Below are positions 48,888 through 59,400 of a DNA stretch of 64,000 nucleotides, one piece after another. Below the pieces are notes generated by a model that saw only the letters and a list, made by a program, of their open reading frames with translations, did not search any database and was not told the DNA's origin. A program made the position numbers and the translations under genes. This DNA comes from Chlamydiales bacterium. Lineage in GTDB: Bacteria; Chlamydiota; Chlamydiia; Chlamydiales; Criblamydiaceae. The DNA lies in contig JACKPN010000005.1 of assembly GCA_024233575.1 (NCBI GenBank), positions 1-64,000 of the forward strand, in the 5' to 3' direction. Within the stretch, counting starts at the first letter, position 1, and each line of letters opens with the position of its first letter.

Positions 48888-50108
48888 TTAAACCGATGCT
48901 TTAGACTCGCTAAGCGCCTCGATGCCGGGAAGTTCGCCAAACTCGATATATTCGAGGGAGGCGCCTCCACCTGTCGAAATATGCGAGATCCTGCCCGCAT
49001 ACCCGCCAGCCTGAAGGGCTGCAACGGAGTCGCCACCGCCAACGATCGTGGTCCCCTGCAGTTCTGCGACCACCTCAGCGATTTTGTCTGTTCCTTTTGC
49101 AAAGGAACCAATTTCGAAGATTCCTAGAGGGCCGTTCCAAAAGAGAGTCTCTGCATTTCGCAGCTCCTGACTGAAGATTTCGATAGTCTTAGGGCCGATA
49201 TCCACGCCCATCTCCCCTTGCGGCACTCCTGCCCCCGGCGTCAGCTCCGCCACTTGAGTGGGGGCGCCTTGTTCAATCTTCTCAGCAACAAGACTGTCAA
49301 CCGGCAGAAACAGCTTGGCATTACTCTTCTTTGCTGCTTCCAATATGCCCAGAGCTTCAGGAATGAGATCGTCTTCATGGATTGACTCTCCTATCTCAAT
49401 TCCTTGCGCTTTTAAGAAAGTATAGGCCATCCCTCCTCCGATAAAGAGCGCGTCGACTTTCGTGAGGAGCGCTTTGATGACCCCGATTTTTGACGATATT
49501 TTGGCGCCGCCGATGATCGCATAAAAAGGCCGTTTTGGGTTGAGAAGGGCCGCTCCAAGAAAACGGATCTCCTTCTCCATCAGGAAGCCGGCAGCGGCTT
49601 TTCCCGGGAAGTATTGGGTGATCGCAACGTTGGACGCATGCTTGCGATGGGCGGTGCCAAAGGCGTCGTTGACATACAGATCGCCGAGGGCCGCCAACTG
49701 CTTAGCGAAGTTGGGATCTTCATCGGGATGTTCTTCACCTCGATGAAAGCGCAGATTCTCCAAAAGCATTATCTGTCCGGGCTTGAGGTCGCGGGCGAGC
49801 GCTTCCACTTCTGCTCCGACACAGTCGGGAGCCATGACAACCTCTTTTCCCAGCATTTCAGAGAGCTTCTGCGCGCAGGGCGCCAACGACATCTCCGGAA
49901 CCCTCTTACCTTTCGGCCTGCCAAGATGACTCATCAGGATCAACGCCCCCCCCTTGTCCAAAACATATTTGATCGAACGCAGAGATTCCGCAATCCGCGT
50001 TGCGTCAGTGATATTTGCTTTTTTATCCAAAGGGACATTAAAGTCGACTCGCATGAGGACAGTATTACTGTTGATGTCGAGGTCGGTGATCGATAGCTTA
50101 TGGGTCAT
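48888..50108 (-). CDS. pgk: Phosphoglycerate kinase
   Basis: A glycolytic ATP-generating enzyme (1,3-bisphosphoglycerate + ADP). 406 residues from the ATG at 50108, preceded by GGAG. Landmarks: TVLMRVDFNVPLDK, ALILMSHLGRPKGKRVPEMS, ENLRFHRGEEHPDED, VNDAFGTAHRKHAS, YAIIGGAKISSKIGVI, FIGGGMAYTFL, LFWNGPLGIFE and the C-terminal TIVGGGDSVAAL followed by ISHISTGGGASLEYIE. Divergent from pdxH with only 64 bp between starts. Confidence 0.97.
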   Translation of the reverse strand: MTHKLSITDLDINSNTVLMRVDFNVPLDKKANITDATRIAESLRSIKYVLDKGGALILMSHLGRPKGKRVPEMSLAPCAQKLSEMLGKEVVMAPDCVGAEVEALARDLKPGQIMLLENLRFHRGEEHPDEDPNFAKQLAALGDLYVNDAFGTAHRKHASNVAITQYFPGKAAAGFLMEKEIRFLGAALLNPKRPFYAIIGGAKISSKIGVIKALLTKVDALFIGGGMAYTFLKAQGIEIGESIHEDDLIPEALGILEAAKKSNAKLFLPVDSLVAEKIEQGAPTQVAELTPGAGVPQGEMGVDIGPKTIEIFSQELRNAETLFWNGPLGIFEIGSFAKGTDKIAEVVAELQGTTIVGGGDSVAALQAGGYAGRISHISTGGGASLEYIEFGELPGIEALSESKASV

Positions 50109-50172
50109 GGAGTCTCCAAAAGACAGTTTCAAGTCGCTTCATTCATAAAGAAATACTCAAGGATTGTCAAGA

Positions 50173-50808
50173 ATGGACATAGGGAAAATCAGGAAAGAGT
50201 ACGGCAATGTACCGCTAGGGAAAGACGACCTGTCAGCCAACCCTTTCGAGCAGCTGCGCCATTGGCTGGAAGATGCTGAAAAGGCGCAAGTGATGGAGCT
50301 CAACGCCATGGTCATTGCTACAGCAAGCAGGGAAGGCATTCCCACTTCGCGCGTTGTCCTTTTGAAAAAGCTCGATGACGATAGCCTACACTTTTTCACC
50401 AACCTCGAAAGCCGCAAAGCATGCGATATTAGTGAGAACCCTCATATTTCCGCGACGTTTTTCTGGAAGGAGCTTGATCGACAGGTCAACATTGAAGGCA
50501 TTGCTGAACCTGTAGGAAAAGATGAGGCCGAGCTCTATTTTCACATGCGCCCACGCGGCAGTCAGATCGGCGCTTGGGCATCGCGACAGGATACCGTCAT
50601 TGAATCGAGACAACAGCTTATTGATGCATTCGACAGATATGTAAAGGTGTTCGACAAAAAAGAGGTGCCACTACCAGACTATTGGGGCGGGTATCGTATC
50701 ATTCCTTCCCGCTTCACCTTCTGGCAAGGGCGCAAAGACAGGCTGCATGATCGCTTTCGCTATTCACTGTCCGGCAGCAAATGGACGATCGAAAGGCTAT
50801 CGCCGTAG
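50173..50808 (+). CDS. pdxH: Pyridoxamine/pyridoxine 5'-phosphate oxidase
   Basis: An FMN-dependent enzyme converting PNP or PMP to PLP. 211 residues; the ATG at 50173 is 9 bases after AAGGA. Family blocks: AMVIATASREGIPTSRVVLL, LHFFTNLESRKACDISENPH, HMRPRGSQIGAWASRQ, DYWGGYRIIPSRFTFWQGRK and DRLHDRFRY (the RLHDR signature). Together with pdxS/pdxT at 54.8-56.4 kb the organism has both de novo and salvage routes to PLP. Confidence 0.95.
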   Translation: MDIGKIRKEYGNVPLGKDDLSANPFEQLRHWLEDAEKAQVMELNAMVIATASREGIPTSRVVLLKKLDDDSLHFFTNLESRKACDISENPHISATFFWKELDRQVNIEGIAEPVGKDEAELYFHMRPRGSQIGAWASRQDTVIESRQQLIDAFDRYVKVFDKKEVPLPDYWGGYRIIPSRFTFWQGRKDRLHDRFRYSLSGSKWTIERLSP

Positions 50809-50812
50809 ATAC

Positions 50813-51799
50813 CTACCTTCTGAGCTCTTTTTCTGTAACGAACTTACGTATGGCTAGGGCTCCGGCACCTATCGCTCCGGCATCGTTATGCAACTTAGCA
50901 TGCAACATTTCTATCCCTTCGGATGCCGCTTTCAGCGCATGGCGCCGGACATACGTTGCGGTCTGGTCGATCAGCTCAGGATGTCCTTCGATAACACCTC
51001 CGCCCAAGATAATCCGTCGCGGACTGAAAGCGTTGACAAGACCCGTCACTAACGCGCCGATCGCTTCGCCGGTCTCTTCCATCAACTGCAATGCAAGAGG
51101 ATCGCCAGCATCTGCCGCCTTATCAACGACCTTGCCACTGACTTGCTCGCTATCGCCATTGGCAAGGGCGAGCATGGCAGAGCCGGCTTTGAGATCAGCA
51201 CGTACGGCCTCCTGAGCCCTGCGGGCGATGCCCCAGCCGCCGGCAATCGCCTCGGCACAGCCGTAGCTACCGCATGTACATTCAGGCCCTCCCATTTTCA
51301 CGATGATATGGCCGATCTCGCCCGCTGTGTTATTGTATCCTTCCAGCATGTGGCCGCCGCTGACAATTCCTCCGCCGATACCGGTGCCGACAAACACGCA
51401 TAGCAGATCTTCCGATCCTAGTCCGGCGCCATGCAGCCACTCTCCCCATGTCGCTGCGCGCACGTCATTGATCACAACGACCGGCAGTTGCATCGCTTCA
51501 CGCAGACGTTGCTGAAATGGTTCATTAGACCACTGGAGGTTGGGAGCAAACTTAACGATACCGCTACCTTTCTCTACCTGTCCGGCAACGCCGATACCAA
51601 CGCCAACCGGTACTGTTCCTACGCGCTGTTGCAGGTCTCGCACAGCCTCAGATATCTGTTTTTCAACGGCTTGCGCACCGCCGTCGACATCAGTCGAAAT
51701 ACGGATTCGTTCGCCGAGGGATCCATCGGCATTGACTTGAATCACCTGTATTTTTGTTCCACCGAGGTCAACGCCTGCCGCCCAAAGATCAGAGGTCAT
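50813..51799 (-). CDS. ROK-family sugar kinase (glucokinase-like)
   Basis: 328 residues. ATP-binding AGVDLGGTKIQVIQVNADGS at the N-terminus, VVINDVRAATWGEWLHGAG with the catalytic Asp, FVGTGIGGGIVSGG, and the ROK zinc motif ECTCGSYGCAEAIAGG (CxCGxxGCxE) near residue 175. GEIGHIIVKMGG supplies the metal-binding His. Glucose is the most common substrate of such proteins, but N-acetylmannosamine and fructose kinases share the motifs, so the sugar is inferred. The stop lies 4 bp from the end of pdxH, a convergent arrangement. Confidence 0.88.
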   Translation of the reverse strand: MTSDLWAAGVDLGGTKIQVIQVNADGSLGERIRISTDVDGGAQAVEKQISEAVRDLQQRVGTVPVGVGIGVAGQVEKGSGIVKFAPNLQWSNEPFQQRLREAMQLPVVVINDVRAATWGEWLHGAGLGSEDLLCVFVGTGIGGGIVSGGHMLEGYNNTAGEIGHIIVKMGGPECTCGSYGCAEAIAGGWGIARRAQEAVRADLKAGSAMLALANGDSEQVSGKVVDKAADAGDPLALQLMEETGEAIGALVTGLVNAFSPRRIILGGGVIEGHPELIDQTATYVRRHALKAASEGIEMLHAKLHNDAGAIGAGALAIRKFVTEKELRR

Positions 51800-51882
51800 A
51801 AGTCACCACCTTGTTGATTGCGGTCTAATCTATTAATTAATATCATGTGTATAAATTAAGTCTCTACCTTGGAGGTCTCCGG

Positions 51883-52329
51883 ATGAAACATTATAAGAAT
51901 ATTCTTGTATGCCTAGATTTATCAGAACAAAAAGACAATTCCATCATGGAAAAAGCGTCAGCAATCGCTGCTGGCAATAAAGCTGAGCTCAATGTGATTC
52001 ATGTCATCGAAAGCTTGGCATATTATGCTACTCCCTATGAAATTCCTGAGGCTGCAGAATGGCAGAACGAGCTCGAAAGATCAGCTAAGAAAATGATTGC
52101 AAATCTTGGAAAGAAATATCAAATCCCTGAAAAACACCAGCTGACACCAATAGGAAGTCCAAAAGAGGAGATTGTTAAAGCAGCAAAGAAACTGGGATGC
52201 GACTTGATCGTCATCGGCAGCCATGGCAGGCACGGCATCAACTTGTTTCTTCTTGGATCAACGGCCAACGGCGTGATGCAGTTTGCCGAATGCGATGTCC
52301 TCGCTGTACGTATGAAGCCTGCAGAATAA
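51883..52329 (+). CDS. Universal stress protein (UspA family)
   Basis: 148 residues from the ATG at 51883, 7 bases after GGAGG. N-terminal strand YKNILVCLDLSEQKDNSIME, then ELNVIHVIES, and the nucleotide-binding block LIVIGSHGRHGINLFLLGST (GxxGx9GS), then CDVLAVR. This is the ATP-binding subtype. The role is stress survival; the target is unknown. Convergent with the coiled-coil gene, 3 bp between stops. Confidence 0.92.
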   Translation: MKHYKNILVCLDLSEQKDNSIMEKASAIAAGNKAELNVIHVIESLAYYATPYEIPEAAEWQNELERSAKKMIANLGKKYQIPEKHQLTPIGSPKEEIVKAAKKLGCDLIVIGSHGRHGINLFLLGSTANGVMQFAECDVLAVRMKPAE

Positions 52330-52332
52330 GGA

Positions 52333-53946
52333 TCAAATCAGCGAAGATTTTAACAGGATTAAGTTAATGAAACCTTCTTTACCGCACACAATTGGTAAAG
52401 CCTGGGTTAACGATTCAATTTTTTTATTATCAACATACTCTAGGAAAGCAGACTCTGAGATTGAGTGAAGTAACTCAGAAGCTGTTAATGGCCTGTAAGA
52501 TTTAAGAATTCTAAGGTCACTTTCTGTAGCTTCATGTTTCATCGCCTCTTCATTATGTTTCTCCACGCCATCGTTATATTCACGCACTTCTTCATTATAT
52601 TTTTCCACCGGAGAAATTTTTACAGAGGAGTTTTCGTTAGGTATTCGTGAACTTCCAGACAATTCTGGTGGAACATGATTCTTTTGACGCCTACCGGAAC
52701 CTTCAGCGGTAATTGTTAGTTTTTCCACCGCTTCGTTATGCTTTTTGGCGATAGCAATTTGCTGTTCCAGCGCTTTATTATGTTTTTTTACCGCTTCTTT
52801 ATGTTTTTTCATAGCAGCTTCCACCGCCGTTATTTTTTCAAAGAGGTTTTCATTAAGCGATCGTGAACTTCCAGACGATTCTGGCGGAATATTTTTTTTC
52901 TGACTCCGCTCGGAAGCTTCAGCAGCAATTACTAGCTTTTCCACTCCTTCATTATGTTTTCTCACGTCTTCATTATGTTTCAACACCGCTGCGTTGTGTT
53001 TTCTCACGTCTTCATTATGTTTCAACACCGCTTCACGATACGTAATAACCATGTCGCAAGGGCTGCGCAGCCGTTTCGCTCTATCCTGCTTAATATCAAA
53101 TCCCAATACCGCCGCTATGTCGACATCGCCGTGCAGGTGAAGATGATCCGGTTTAGAACAAGAAGCGGTTTCGACTCGATATTCCGGATCTCCGGCAAAG
53201 ATAAGCTGTTCGAGGCACAACCGATAAATTACCTTCTCAACGCTCTCCCGCGGGTTGAGCTCATCACATACCTGATACTCCCCCTTGAGTTCCAGTTTTT
53301 TGATAATGATCACCTTATCTGTTTCATCTTTCTGAAGCTCAAATTTTCCGGAGACAATCGGAGAAGAGTTCTGTTTCGGCAATGAAAGTTTGACCTCAAA
53401 ACGATTGCCCCAGCTGTAGTGTCCGTAGCCACGCAAGGTCATGCCGCTATTTTCAAAATTGTCGATATTGTCAAAAATATTAATGCGGGCTTCCACTTTC
53501 TTCCTGATTATTGCGATTTTCTCGGAAACCTGTTTCGCACATTTGAAAAAACGCCCTTCTAGATCACTTGGTTCTTTAGGGTCGTAACATTCATATTCAG
53601 GGAGCCGCCCACCATCTTTTTTCCACTGCTCTATTTTTTTGAAGTTGTCGATCACATAGGAGAAATTCTTCTTAAATACTTCATGCACAGCACCTGCCCT
53701 ATCTATCAATTCGATCCTATTCTCTTTGGAATGAAGAAGCTCCGGCCAATCAGCGCTTAGCATCCGGACATATCCTCTTTGCTGGTTGATCGTACCCACA
53801 TCACGCATACAGCCTGTCAACCGCCTCGTAAAGTTATCATAATCGTTTTCAAAATTGATCCATGTAGCTTGATAAAGACTAGAGATTTGATTAGATAACT
53901 CAATTGTAGGATCGATCCAATTTTTTAATGTGCCAAACACATTCAT
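52333..53946 (-). CDS. Unknown protein with a KHN-type coiled-coil repeat region
   Basis: 537 residues. Residues 1-290 form a helical and then beta-rich region not assigned to a family (RKKVEARINIF, FEVKLSLPKQNSS, KKLELKGEYQVCDELNPRES). Residues ~305-500 are a repeat array: heptads of KHNEDVRKHNAAVLKHNEDV type, then two ~75-residue repeats each ending with IPPESSGSSRSLNEN or VPPELSGSSRIPNEN and EKITAVE or VKISPVE. The DNA repeats are visible as recurring TTCATTATGTTT. A helical C-terminus follows. No signal or membrane segment. The long array is typical of secreted effectors or scaffold proteins, an inference. The adjacent gene upstream (53961) may be related in its N-terminal domain. Confidence 0.7.
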   Translation of the reverse strand: MNVFGTLKNWIDPTIELSNQISSLYQATWINFENDYDNFTRRLTGCMRDVGTINQQRGYVRMLSADWPELLHSKENRIELIDRAGAVHEVFKKNFSYVIDNFKKIEQWKKDGGRLPEYECYDPKEPSDLEGRFFKCAKQVSEKIAIIRKKVEARINIFDNIDNFENSGMTLRGYGHYSWGNRFEVKLSLPKQNSSPIVSGKFELQKDETDKVIIIKKLELKGEYQVCDELNPRESVEKVIYRLCLEQLIFAGDPEYRVETASCSKPDHLHLHGDVDIAAVLGFDIKQDRAKRLRSPCDMVITYREAVLKHNEDVRKHNAAVLKHNEDVRKHNEGVEKLVIAAEASERSQKKNIPPESSGSSRSLNENLFEKITAVEAAMKKHKEAVKKHNKALEQQIAIAKKHNEAVEKLTITAEGSGRRQKNHVPPELSGSSRIPNENSSVKISPVEKYNEEVREYNDGVEKHNEEAMKHEATESDLRILKSYRPLTASELLHSISESAFLEYVDNKKIESLTQALPIVCGKEGFINLILLKSSLI

Positions 53947-53960
53947 CGTCCACCTACAAG

Positions 53961-54836
53961 TTAAAAAACAGGACCGTCAATGATCATATTCAATGGTTTC
54001 TTGTTTAGTGAAGCACTTTCGTGTCTCCATTCCCATTGTACACCATCGCGCCTCCAACAAGGAAGGCTATCGACCCGCTCTCTAAACCCCTTACAGTCAG
54101 AGGCATTAATAATAACATGAGTACATTCCGCTTTTTTTCTCCTGCAAAATTCCTCAAAAAGACGGAAAAGTCCAAGCACGACCCGTTGTTCTTCTTTAGG
54201 ATTGGCGCCCTGCAAACCTATTTCATTAACAGTGAGTGTGCCGCCATCACGCACTACTGTCGCATGGAGTTTTGTCTCGTTAACCTCCAAGAAAACCCGC
54301 GATCTTCCCATTACCGCTTGGTATTGTCCCGAAACTTCCAGAATGTCGCCATCCTTGTCAACCGATGAATACAAGAGGCGTATTTTCGTCACCTTTTTCC
54401 TTATTTTAGCAGCATCCTTAGCCAGAGAATGGCACTTCTCTCTCATCAGATCTATCGCTTGATGCTCGGGCTTTCGCTGTCCTCCACCGTAGAGAATGTA
54501 ATATGTTACGTCAAGTCCGCGCATGGGTGCCCAACGGCTGCGCGCCTCTTGTCTTATTTCTTCGATCTTGTCGAAAAATTCTGATAGAAAACAATCTGTA
54601 AAATCGACCTTCATCACTTCAGGAAAACGTTCTTTGATAAGGTTGACATTCTGCAACTGTTGGTAAGGCGTGTCAGTTACCTTCTTGTCGATAGCATCCA
54701 GCAACTCTTCGAGTTCGTTAACCTTCTCCTTGAACAACTTCATAATGGAATCAACTTTCTGGTTAATCCTGTTTCTTCCGCAATAATGGCCTAATGTGGA
54801 GTCTTCACGAACTTGATGATAGATAGGTAATACCAA
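53961..54836 (-). CDS. Hypothetical protein, possible partial paralog of the neighbouring KHN-repeat protein
   Basis: 291 residues. It shares a layout with residues 1-290 of the 52333-53946 product: an N-terminal helical bundle, AAKIRKKVTKIRLLYSS (compare IAIIRKKVEARINIFDN there), a beta domain (GQYQAVMGRSRVFLEVN, LTVNEIGLQGANPKEE) and a conserved end-helix LGLFRLFEEFCRRKKAE. No known domain. It is not followed by repeats. 14 bp separate it from the next gene on the same strand, so they may be co-transcribed. Confidence 0.55.
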   Translation of the reverse strand: MVLPIYHQVREDSTLGHYCGRNRINQKVDSIMKLFKEKVNELEELLDAIDKKVTDTPYQQLQNVNLIKERFPEVMKVDFTDCFLSEFFDKIEEIRQEARSRWAPMRGLDVTYYILYGGGQRKPEHQAIDLMREKCHSLAKDAAKIRKKVTKIRLLYSSVDKDGDILEVSGQYQAVMGRSRVFLEVNETKLHATVVRDGGTLTVNEIGLQGANPKEEQRVVLGLFRLFEEFCRRKKAECTHVIINASDCKGFRERVDSLPCWRRDGVQWEWRHESASLNKKPLNMIIDGPVF

Positions 54837-54846
54837 TGTGCGCTCC

Positions 54847-55437
54847 TTAAAGCGATTCGCAATAAGCGCAGTTTACCGTATCGCGTACAATATCAAGAAA
54901 ACGACGATGCAGAGCATCGTCATCATGCAGCTCTGGGTGGAAAGAGACAGCAAGGTGATTTCCCTGCTGGACAGCGACGGGCTCGTCATGATAATCGATC
55001 AATATATCAACCCCTTCGCCGCACGATATGATGCGAGGCGCGCGAATGAATATTCCTTTCATTACCCCTTGGCGACGGCCGCGAAGGCGGTGGCGCAAAG
55101 AAACCGTAAACGATTCTATCTGCGAACCATACCCATTGCGTTGGACCTCGACATCAAGGAGGTTGAACTGCTCCGCCATCAGTATCAGGCCTGCGCATGT
55201 ACCAAACACCGGATATTTTTTGGCAAAGTCACGAATTGGTTTGTCCAAGCCAATATAGGCGATCTGCTTGCTGATCGTTGTCGATTCACCGCCGGGAATC
55301 ACCAAACCATGACAACGGGCCAGGTCGCTTGGCGTCCGCACTTCAACGACCTCGACATCCATACGATCAAGCATCTGCCGATGTTTAGCAAAAGCCCCCT
55401 GCAGAGCTAACACACCGATAGTAATAGGTTTCTTCAT
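54847..55437 (-). CDS. pdxT: PLP synthase glutaminase subunit PdxT
   Basis: Releases ammonia from glutamine for PdxS. 196 residues; the ATG at 55437 lies just after the pdxS stop and is coupled to it. Class I glutaminase landmarks: GVLALQGAFAKHRQMLDRM, GLVIPGGESTTISKQ, YPVFGTCAGLILMAEQF (nucleophile Cys) and LAVSFHPELHDD (catalytic His-Glu). Length matches the family. Confidence 0.96.
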   Translation of the reverse strand: MKKPITIGVLALQGAFAKHRQMLDRMDVEVVEVRTPSDLARCHGLVIPGGESTTISKQIAYIGLDKPIRDFAKKYPVFGTCAGLILMAEQFNLLDVEVQRNGYGSQIESFTVSLRHRLRGRRQGVMKGIFIRAPRIISCGEGVDILIDYHDEPVAVQQGNHLAVSFHPELHDDDALHRRFLDIVRDTVNCAYCESL

Positions 55438-55439
55438 TA

Positions 55440-56357
55440 CTACCACCCTCTTCGCGCAAGCAGTTGATCCTTGCTAAGAATTTGGATATCAACCCCCTCC
55501 ATCGGATTAAGGAGTCCCATGGAGATCTTCGCCAGGATTTCGGGGTCTTTGTAATAAGTAACGGCACCAACGATCGCTTTAGCATGAGCGGGAGGGTCTT
55601 CGGATTTAAATATCCCCGATCCAACAAAGACGCTTTCAGCTCCTAACTGCATCATTAAGGCAGCGTCAGCGGGCGTGGCTATGCCTCCGGCAGCAAAATT
55701 GGGGACGGGCAGCCGCCCGCTCTTCGCCACCTGCTTGACGAGGTCGTAAGGGGCGCCGAGCTGTTTTGCTTCCGACATCAGCTCGGATGGGTCAAGGCGT
55801 GCCAGCCTGCGGATATCGCGAACCATCGTTCTCATATGCCTGACAGCCTCGACAACATTGCCTGTGCCCGCCTCCCCTTTTGTGCGGATCATCGCCGCCC
55901 CTTCTGCGATGCGGCGCAGCGCCTCGCCAAGGTCGCGGGCACCGCAAACGAAGGGAATACGAAATGCATGCTTATCGATATGATTTTCTTCATCGGCAGG
56001 CGTGAGGACTTCGCTCTCGTCCACGAAGTCGACAAAGAGTGCTTCAAGGATCTGCGCTTCAACGAAATGGCCTATGCGGCATTTCGCCATCACGGGAATT
56101 GATACTACTTCCTGAATTTTTTGGATCAGCTCCGGCGGCGACATCCGCGAAATTCCCCCTTGGGCGCGAATATCCGCAGGAATACGCTCCAACGCCATAA
56201 CGGCAACAGCACCGGCATCTTCGGCGATCCTAGCCTGCTCCGGCGTCGTCACATCCATGATGACGCCGCCTTTTAGCATCTCGGCTAGCCCCACTTTAAC
56301 ATCAAATGATCCCTTGCCCAGGTTTAAGGCGGCTTCATTTCTGCTGCGCTTTTCCAT
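55440..56357 (-). CDS. pdxS: PLP synthase synthase subunit PdxS
   Basis: Builds PLP from ribose 5-phosphate, glyceraldehyde 3-phosphate and ammonia. 305 residues from the ATG at 56357. The (beta/alpha)8 signatures are GGVIMDVTTPEQARIAEDAG, AVMALERIPADIRAQGGISR, VMAKCRIGHFVEAQILEAL (catalytic Lys) and NFAAGGIATPADAALMMQLG. Asp in VDESEVLTPADEENHI is present. The C-terminal RRGW matches the usual end. Operon with pdxT. Confidence 0.97.
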   Translation of the reverse strand: MEKRSRNEAALNLGKGSFDVKVGLAEMLKGGVIMDVTTPEQARIAEDAGAVAVMALERIPADIRAQGGISRMSPPELIQKIQEVVSIPVMAKCRIGHFVEAQILEALFVDFVDESEVLTPADEENHIDKHAFRIPFVCGARDLGEALRRIAEGAAMIRTKGEAGTGNVVEAVRHMRTMVRDIRRLARLDPSELMSEAKQLGAPYDLVKQVAKSGRLPVPNFAAGGIATPADAALMMQLGAESVFVGSGIFKSEDPPAHAKAIVGAVTYYKDPEILAKISMGLLNPMEGVDIQILSKDQLLARRGW

Positions 56358-56469
56358 CCCATCCTCCCGGCTGACGGCATAAGAAAACACTATTGCATAA
56401 AGGAGTTATTTTCATCTAGGGCTCGAATCACTCGCCGAAGAGAAACCCCAAACAAAAAGAGCCTTACTG

Positions 56470-59400
56470 TCAAATCGTTTCTTTTACGTGTAAGAAATAT
56501 CCCAGAATTTCAAAGATTTTAGGGAGTATCTGTCTGTACCGCTTCGAGGCATTCTCAACGGTACGCAGATCCTCAGGACTTCTGACGATCTCCTTGATGA
56601 AGTCATAGAGATCTTTCTCTTTCACTGATACATTAGCAAAATGGTGCTTGAATGCTGCCGCTTCATCTTCGGTAAGGTCATACTTCTTACTCAAATTGCC
56701 GCTTAAAATCTTGATCTGCGCTGTCAATTTATGGAATTCATTGTTTTTCATATCTTCTTCGGAAAAGGTATTCGATAAAGGTGTAACAATGCCTTTTTCT
56801 AAATTAATCAACGCAGCTTTGACTTGTCCTGCTTCTTTCTGTGCTTTGTATTCAATTTCACGCGCTTCCGTTTCATCTATAAGCGTTACGGTGAAGCGAT
56901 TTTTTCCATCACGCTCGGTCACCTGGACAATATAGCTATGGAAAGGTTTCTGTTTGCTTCCGTAAAGACGCTGCCGGTGATGCCAAAAGTTTACGCTAAC
57001 TAGCAGGTTGTCGCTAAATAACGCTGCAACCTTTCGGATTGTCTTAGATTCGCTATTTCTGAAGACGTCGCTTACCTTATGGAACGGCGAAGAAGCTTGA
57101 TCCTTACCTATCTTCACGGAAGTGAAAAGTTGACCCGTCGTTGAAATCATATCCGTCCACCTCACAAACTGATATTTCCTCTCGTCAGGAGGTATGACTG
57201 CTTGGATTGTTTCTGTTTCCACCTCAGTTTCTCTCTGGGTCTGCATTTGCATCTGCATCTGCTGTTGCGCCTGAAATGTCGCAGAACTGTCCGGTCCTAC
57301 CTTCACCTCGTTCTTGAGTTTCAAGATTCCAGCAGTTTTTCGAGCCTTTGCCAACTCATTGTCAATGCTTTTCCTTTGCTTGCGCGTAAGCCCGCTAATC
57401 TGACGCAAGAGCTTGCGGCGCGAGTCGATATGCTTGATCACCAGATCATACCCGGCGATCGTTGTCGTTTCTTTTCCATACAGCGATTTAGCGCTAACGT
57501 CATGTTCTTTAATGAATAGATTCCTATTCTTCTGCTGGCATGTTGCGGCTTTGCTCGACTCCAGAGATTGCAACGTTTTCCTTACTTCCGATTCGATCAT
57601 ATCATCAATCAGCTGGCAGGCACTGCTTGTATTACGCCTAGCCTCTTCAGCTTCCAGCTCGACTATCCATCGTTGAACCAGCTCTTCTTTGGTGATTTTC
57701 TGCGTTTTCAACGTTGATTCCGGTATCAGAAAACGAATTTTTTGGTTTTTTCCAAGCTGACGCATACGTCCTATTCCTTGCCCGATCTTTGTAATCGGCG
57801 TTGTCGGTGTTGCCAAGACGATGGCGGTGCCGTCTTTTGCAAGCTTGATGTCGCTTCCGACTGTCCGTGGCTGATCATAAAATGCAAATCTTGGCTCAAG
57901 GATGTCGACAGCATCTTTGTCGATCAGCTTTGTCTTCCGGTCAAGCTTGACAAAACCGCCGCGCTTATCGTCATAAAAGGTCACACGATCAACAGTGTCA
58001 TTGAGACTATTATCGAAGGCTTTTGCAACCTCTTCGTTGGCCACATCTTTGAAAAGACCGGGGATATCGATAACAGCAGCGCAGTTGGGAGTTTCGTTAA
58101 TCGGCCGTGCAATCTGCTCTAAGAACTCTTCGGAACTGCCCCCATTAATCGTTGCAACCTCACTGTGCCGTAGGATATTTTCGATCACCTTTTCTGAGGT
58201 ATGATCCATCTCAAAGAGCTTCGCATCAAGACGATAGGATTTTGGATCCATAGGTGTCGCGCTCAATGACACACTGCCCTTGAACATGCTAAGGAAATTG
58301 GCAAAGGAGCATTCGAGAGTTTCAGGATGCGTCTTCACTGTGGGTATGACCACATCTAAGACGAATTTTTCAATTACATCTTGTCGTTTGTACAGAATTT
58401 GATGCAGCTCTTTTACTTCATCCAAAGTGAGCTTATCAAGCTTTGCCGTTGTGAAACATTCCAGGTACTTTTTCGGGGCATCCTCGGGGAAAAAACTACA
58501 AAAAGTCTTGTATGTCTTTGTTTCCTTCCACATCACTTGCGTTCCCGCTGCTTTACAAGCAGTTTTTTCATCATGGCATTGCTCGATCATTTTTTTAATA
58601 AACTGAATGACCTGGTAATCATCGATACGCTCGCCGCCACTTCGCAAACCATTAATTGAGTATGCAAAAGAGGTTAACAGCAATGTTTTATGCAGGTTGG
58701 AAAACTGGGAAGGGCCGATAGGTGTCTCTGTAGGCGACTTTGCACCGTGGTAAGGGATGCTGAAAGGATAGCGGTTAAAGTTGAGCTCCGAGAATCCATA
58801 GTGCCTGTTGTATTCGAGAGACAAAGCATCGTATAGGATTTCGTCAGCAACCATTCCTTTAAGCAAATACACACGCTCTTCAATAGAAGGATCTGTTTTT
58901 ATAGTTTTTTTCCCTTCAAAAGGATTAGGCTTGCCGTTAACAACATATTCGCGTACGCGCGGCAGGTCATCCTCAAACAACCCTAGCTTGCTAATCCAAC
59001 CCTCGACAAAGAGTTTAACCAGATCGTCATACTCATCACGCAGCCTCTCAGGGCCGCCTTGTTGAAGAGTTTCAAAAACTGTAAGGCCTGAAGAAACAGG
59101 GGTATTATTGAAAGACTGGATAAAATCAGCGAAATCTCTGGTCACCTCTTTGGTGAGAGACGCTTCGCTGCCAACGCTGTAAATGAGGCGGTTTTTCGGG
59201 TCTAGGTCGTCATGGCATTCATCGACAAAGACAATCCCTTGATTTCCCGTTAAGGTAAGGATTTTTGAGAAATACTTCTCCTGTAAACATAGCTCATCAT
59301 AATAAGGACCCTTAGTTTGCTTTTCCTTTTCAAGGGCATTCAAGAGATCGCTATGGTGTAGCAAGAAAGATTTACCCGACTCAGAGCATATATTAACAGG

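Noticed and set aside
52920..53040. Short periodic DNA repeats suggesting a CRISPR array
   Set aside because: The repeats are in frame and encode the KHNEDVRKHN heptads; there are no unique spacers or cas genes.
54838..55410. 190-codon plus-strand frame opposite pdxT
   Set aside because: It is the antisense of pdxT, which has all glutaminase motifs.
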